A stretch of DNA of 60,000 nt. It comes from Takakia lepidozioides. Lineage: Eukaryota > Streptophyta > Takakiopsida > Takakiales > Takakiaceae. The notes beneath the pieces are model-generated. The model searched no databases. It was not told the origin of the DNA and saw only the letters and a program-made list of their open reading frames with translations. Position 1 is the stretch's first letter, and every line of letters starts with the position of its first letter. Location of the stretch: the NCBI GenBank assembly GCA_030704615.1, contig CM060733.1, positions 59,770,001 through 59,830,000 on the forward strand, written 5' to 3'. Positions 57,709 through 60,000 of the stretch are shown here, in pieces. Made by a program: the position numbers and the translations under genes.

Positions 57709-59834
57709 ATGATACTCATGGAGGGGCAATCACGAGTGCTGCTGCAAATTCTGCTTACACGCCTCCGCAAGTATGCACCCATCGATTTAGGCTTTTCACA
57801 TTTTGTTTAGCATGGGGTTGTCTTCGAGGTCACTAACTACCAACCCCAGAAGTTTGCATGCAGTGAAGTGTAGTGCAGATGTTACCGTTTTCTCAGCTGT
57901 AATTAGCCGGGCAGGTGTGAACATCGAGTCGTTGGTGATTGTTTCGAACCCATTGTGGGATCAGCTGGGTCTGGGGTTATATTGGCTTTTGTGGATGACT
58001 CAATCTCATACTCGTGGCAGTATATGCTCATCGGTGATTTCTCACAGTATTATATCTTATGAGCTTTTCTGTAGTGAATGTACGGTGGGAGGAATTGGAG
58101 TAGGTCAAGCACAGAATCTTTTGGAAACTTGCAGTATCCCTAAATCTTACATAAGAATGACTCTGGCGATGTTGTAGTCTGGACAAGCCTGCGGAAGTGG
58201 ACTTCCATCTAGTGGAGTTTGATGATGTGCGGTATCATATCCAGGTGGTGTTCCTGCTCCTTATTCTGTCCTCAAAACGGTAGAGTGTTGAACTCTTTCA
58301 ATCGTCAGGTGCTCCAAGAGTCGCCAAGCTCATGAGGCATTTGTCTACTTTGTGGTGGGGCATCAAAAGTTGCAATGAAGCCACTCAATTACTCTCTATG
58401 CTGTTGTATAAATCTTAGGTTTGGTTTACAATGCTCATGACTGTTTCTATGTTTTCCACATGTTCCTAAAAGAAGGAATCAGTTTTATTTTACCCTGGCT
58501 TCCAATGGTGCTACCATGTGTGGGGGCTGATTGAGTGACCTCCATGCACTGCAGGCTTCAGTAAAGGATTCACAACACATGCTACTGTCAATAGCTCTGC
58601 CACCACCGCCTCCAGAGACTGTTTTGTCTGGTGGCCTTCCATTTGGTGCCATGGAGGCCGTTCGAGTTGCATATGGAGCACTTATTCAAGTGGTGGAACC
58701 TGCGGAATCTGGCTTCCATCTCACAATTCAGTTGGATCTAAGCAAAATTGCAGCAAGTGAGGGTACGATTGTGAGATCTGTGGGGCCTCATTGTTCTGCT
58801 CTTCGTTCTTCCTAGTTGGTGTCTGGCTTTGCTAAGGCCGCTCCTAGGGCCATGCTTGAGCATGTATACATTAGAACTATGCCAGAAGTTGTAGCGACTG
58901 TGTTCTCTGTGCTAGGACTGAAAGTAAGATTTTAAACCTCATGGTTTTATTTCTTATTTTTCTGGAAGGAAAGAAACACATTTTCCTTGCCAAAAGAAGC
59001 CAAAGGAAGTCCATGTGGGCCAAGCCTCAAATGCTCTGTGCCAACTAGATAGGGGATACCTCTTGTGTAAGTGAATCTTGATTCTGAAGGTTGAGCAGAC
59101 TGTGGATGGAGCTTCAGGCCTAGGTGTATTGAGCATACTGTATGCAGGCAGGGTAATTGTGTTCATCTGGAATTGGAGCTTCTTGTTGCCTGTCCTTTTC
59201 CACCATCCACTGTACACTGCTCATTCCTTTGTTAAGAGAAGGGCATTTGTACTAAGAATTGACTATTAGAGAGCAGACTTATTTTGCCGATATTGCTGGA
59301 TCAAGGATGCAGGAATAGGAGCAATGTGAAGTAGCAAGAAATGTCTAGAGGCCTGAGTAGCAAAGGCACAAAAACTCAGAGTCTGTAAATCTGGGATTTG
59401 GGGTGTAGCTCAAATGGTGGCGATGCTTCTCATGTTTAGCTGCAAAGTGACTTGGTACTAAGATGTACACTAGGATGGCCCACTTGTGTATCGTGGGATT
59501 CTGTTTTGAGAGATCTTTGAAAATTTAGGTTGGCTTGGCCATCTTATCAAAATTTCTTTGTTGTTCTAGACAGTGAATAAGAGTGCACTAAAGATTTAAG
59601 GTGCTCTCCAATGCAGTAGACAGGTGGGGGATGTCGCAGCTTACAGTCAAGGGGTTTTGGGCAGTGGAGCAGGTGCAGCAGATGACGAGAGTGGCTGCGC
59701 TGCGGACCACAGTGCTAGGAGCACCACTACGAGAGATATTGAAGCATCTGGCTTCCAGGAATGTTGCACCTGATGCTGACCGCCTCATTGCCCTTATGCA
59801 CCGTCCAAAACAATCTTATTTCCTCATTCCACAG
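57709..59834 (+). CDS. ARPC2: ARPC2, Arp2/3 complex subunit 2 (p34), 5' part
   Basis: Four exons: 57709-57770, 58178-58244, 58555-58762, 59665-59834, in phase; the gene runs past the window. It reads MILMEGQSRVLLQILLTRLR, LDKPAEVDFHLVEFDDVRYH, then MLLSIALPPPPPETVLSGGL, AMEAVRVAYGALIQVVEP, LRTTVLGAPLREILKHLASR and NVAPDADRLIALMHRPK with SYFLIPQ. These follow the family order closely. ARPC2 forms the core of the seven-subunit Arp2/3 complex with ARPC4 and contacts the mother actin filament during branch nucleation. The exon at 59665 was placed by acceptor TTTTGGGCAG and by phase. About half of the expected protein is encoded here. Confidence 0.9.
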
Positions 59835-60000
59835 GTGTTCTTACCCTCATTTTCCTTCTTGCTCATTTTGTATGTAGATGTGTATGAAGCCTTGGCACGT
59901 CCTTTGCATGATCCTGTTTACTAATTTTCAATAGGTACAAAGCTCATGAATGTGGAAACAACCTGTAACAATTTACTGTGCCAAAGGATCTTTCACATTT
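59835..60000 (+). other. Intron of ARPC2, incomplete
   Basis: Begins with the donor CACAG/GTGTTC after the FLIPQ codons. The next exon is beyond the window. Confidence 0.7.

Noticed and set aside
58780-58925. Open segment LVSGFAKAAPRAMLEHVYIR between ARPC2 exons
   Set aside because: The phases of the flanking ARPC2 exons join perfectly without it, and it matches no part of the family.
59399-59470. tRNA-like start GGGGTGTAGCTCAAATGGTGG
   Set aside because: It has an A-box look but no B box at the right distance and no cloverleaf; it lies inside an ARPC2 intron.

Overview
The window is nuclear DNA from a eukaryote of the green plant lineage. Genes are split into many short exons with standard GT/AG introns. 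A short plant-type telomeric repeat (TTTAGGG) is present, and several gene families are typical of streptophytes: SWI3-type chromatin protein, plastid MAR1/IREG3 transporter and ACR9/10-type ACT protein. Intergenic DNA is AT-rich and full of transposon remains. A large-genome charophyte alga (Chara-like) fits best, but this is inference; no marker settles the species.

Six host genes can be modelled from splice signals, reading phase and remembered family motifs. They are: the 5' end of a SWI3-like chromatin remodelling subunit (minus, 143-1406); a complete TRPC4AP-like protein (plus, 13632-18899, 13 exons); a complete plastid ferroportin-like MAR1/IREG3 transporter (minus, 24535-29569, 12 exons); an ACR9/ACR10-like multi-ACT protein (minus, 31534 to about 34340, with one frameshift); a Rad60/NFATC2IP-type SUMO-like-domain protein (plus, 53882-56434, first exon not found); and the first four exons of ARPC2, a subunit of the Arp2/3 actin nucleator (plus, from 57709 past the window end). 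They share no pathway and look like ordinary housekeeping neighbours.

The rest is mobile-element territory. The most striking item is an 8.7-kb element at 38222-46901. It has GC-rich terminal inverted repeats of about 360-390 bp and a perfect 9-bp target duplication. It carries a multi-exon gene with an N-terminal zinc finger and a C-terminal Ulp1 (C48)-like domain on the plus strand, and the decayed first half of a MULE transposase on the minus strand. A short CAGTCTGCTG-like word is scattered through the whole element in both orientations. Smaller elements with recognisable ends are two hAT-type MITEs with perfect 8-bp target duplications (4298-4592 and 35722-35940), a piggyBac-like element flanked by TTAA (10340-11177), and an element with a 9-bp duplication that contains a minisatellite (3104-4025).

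Coding relics include an OTU protease plus EEP endonuclease pair (6649-7790), a copia reverse transcriptase (8740-9470), a gag zinc knuckle (11505-11937) and a DYW-type PPR deaminase domain broken by frameshifts (about 21933-22313). Several tRNA-derived SINE-like elements and a shared 3' tail motif are also present. Exon limits were read by eye from splice consensus and phase and were not checked against transcripts.
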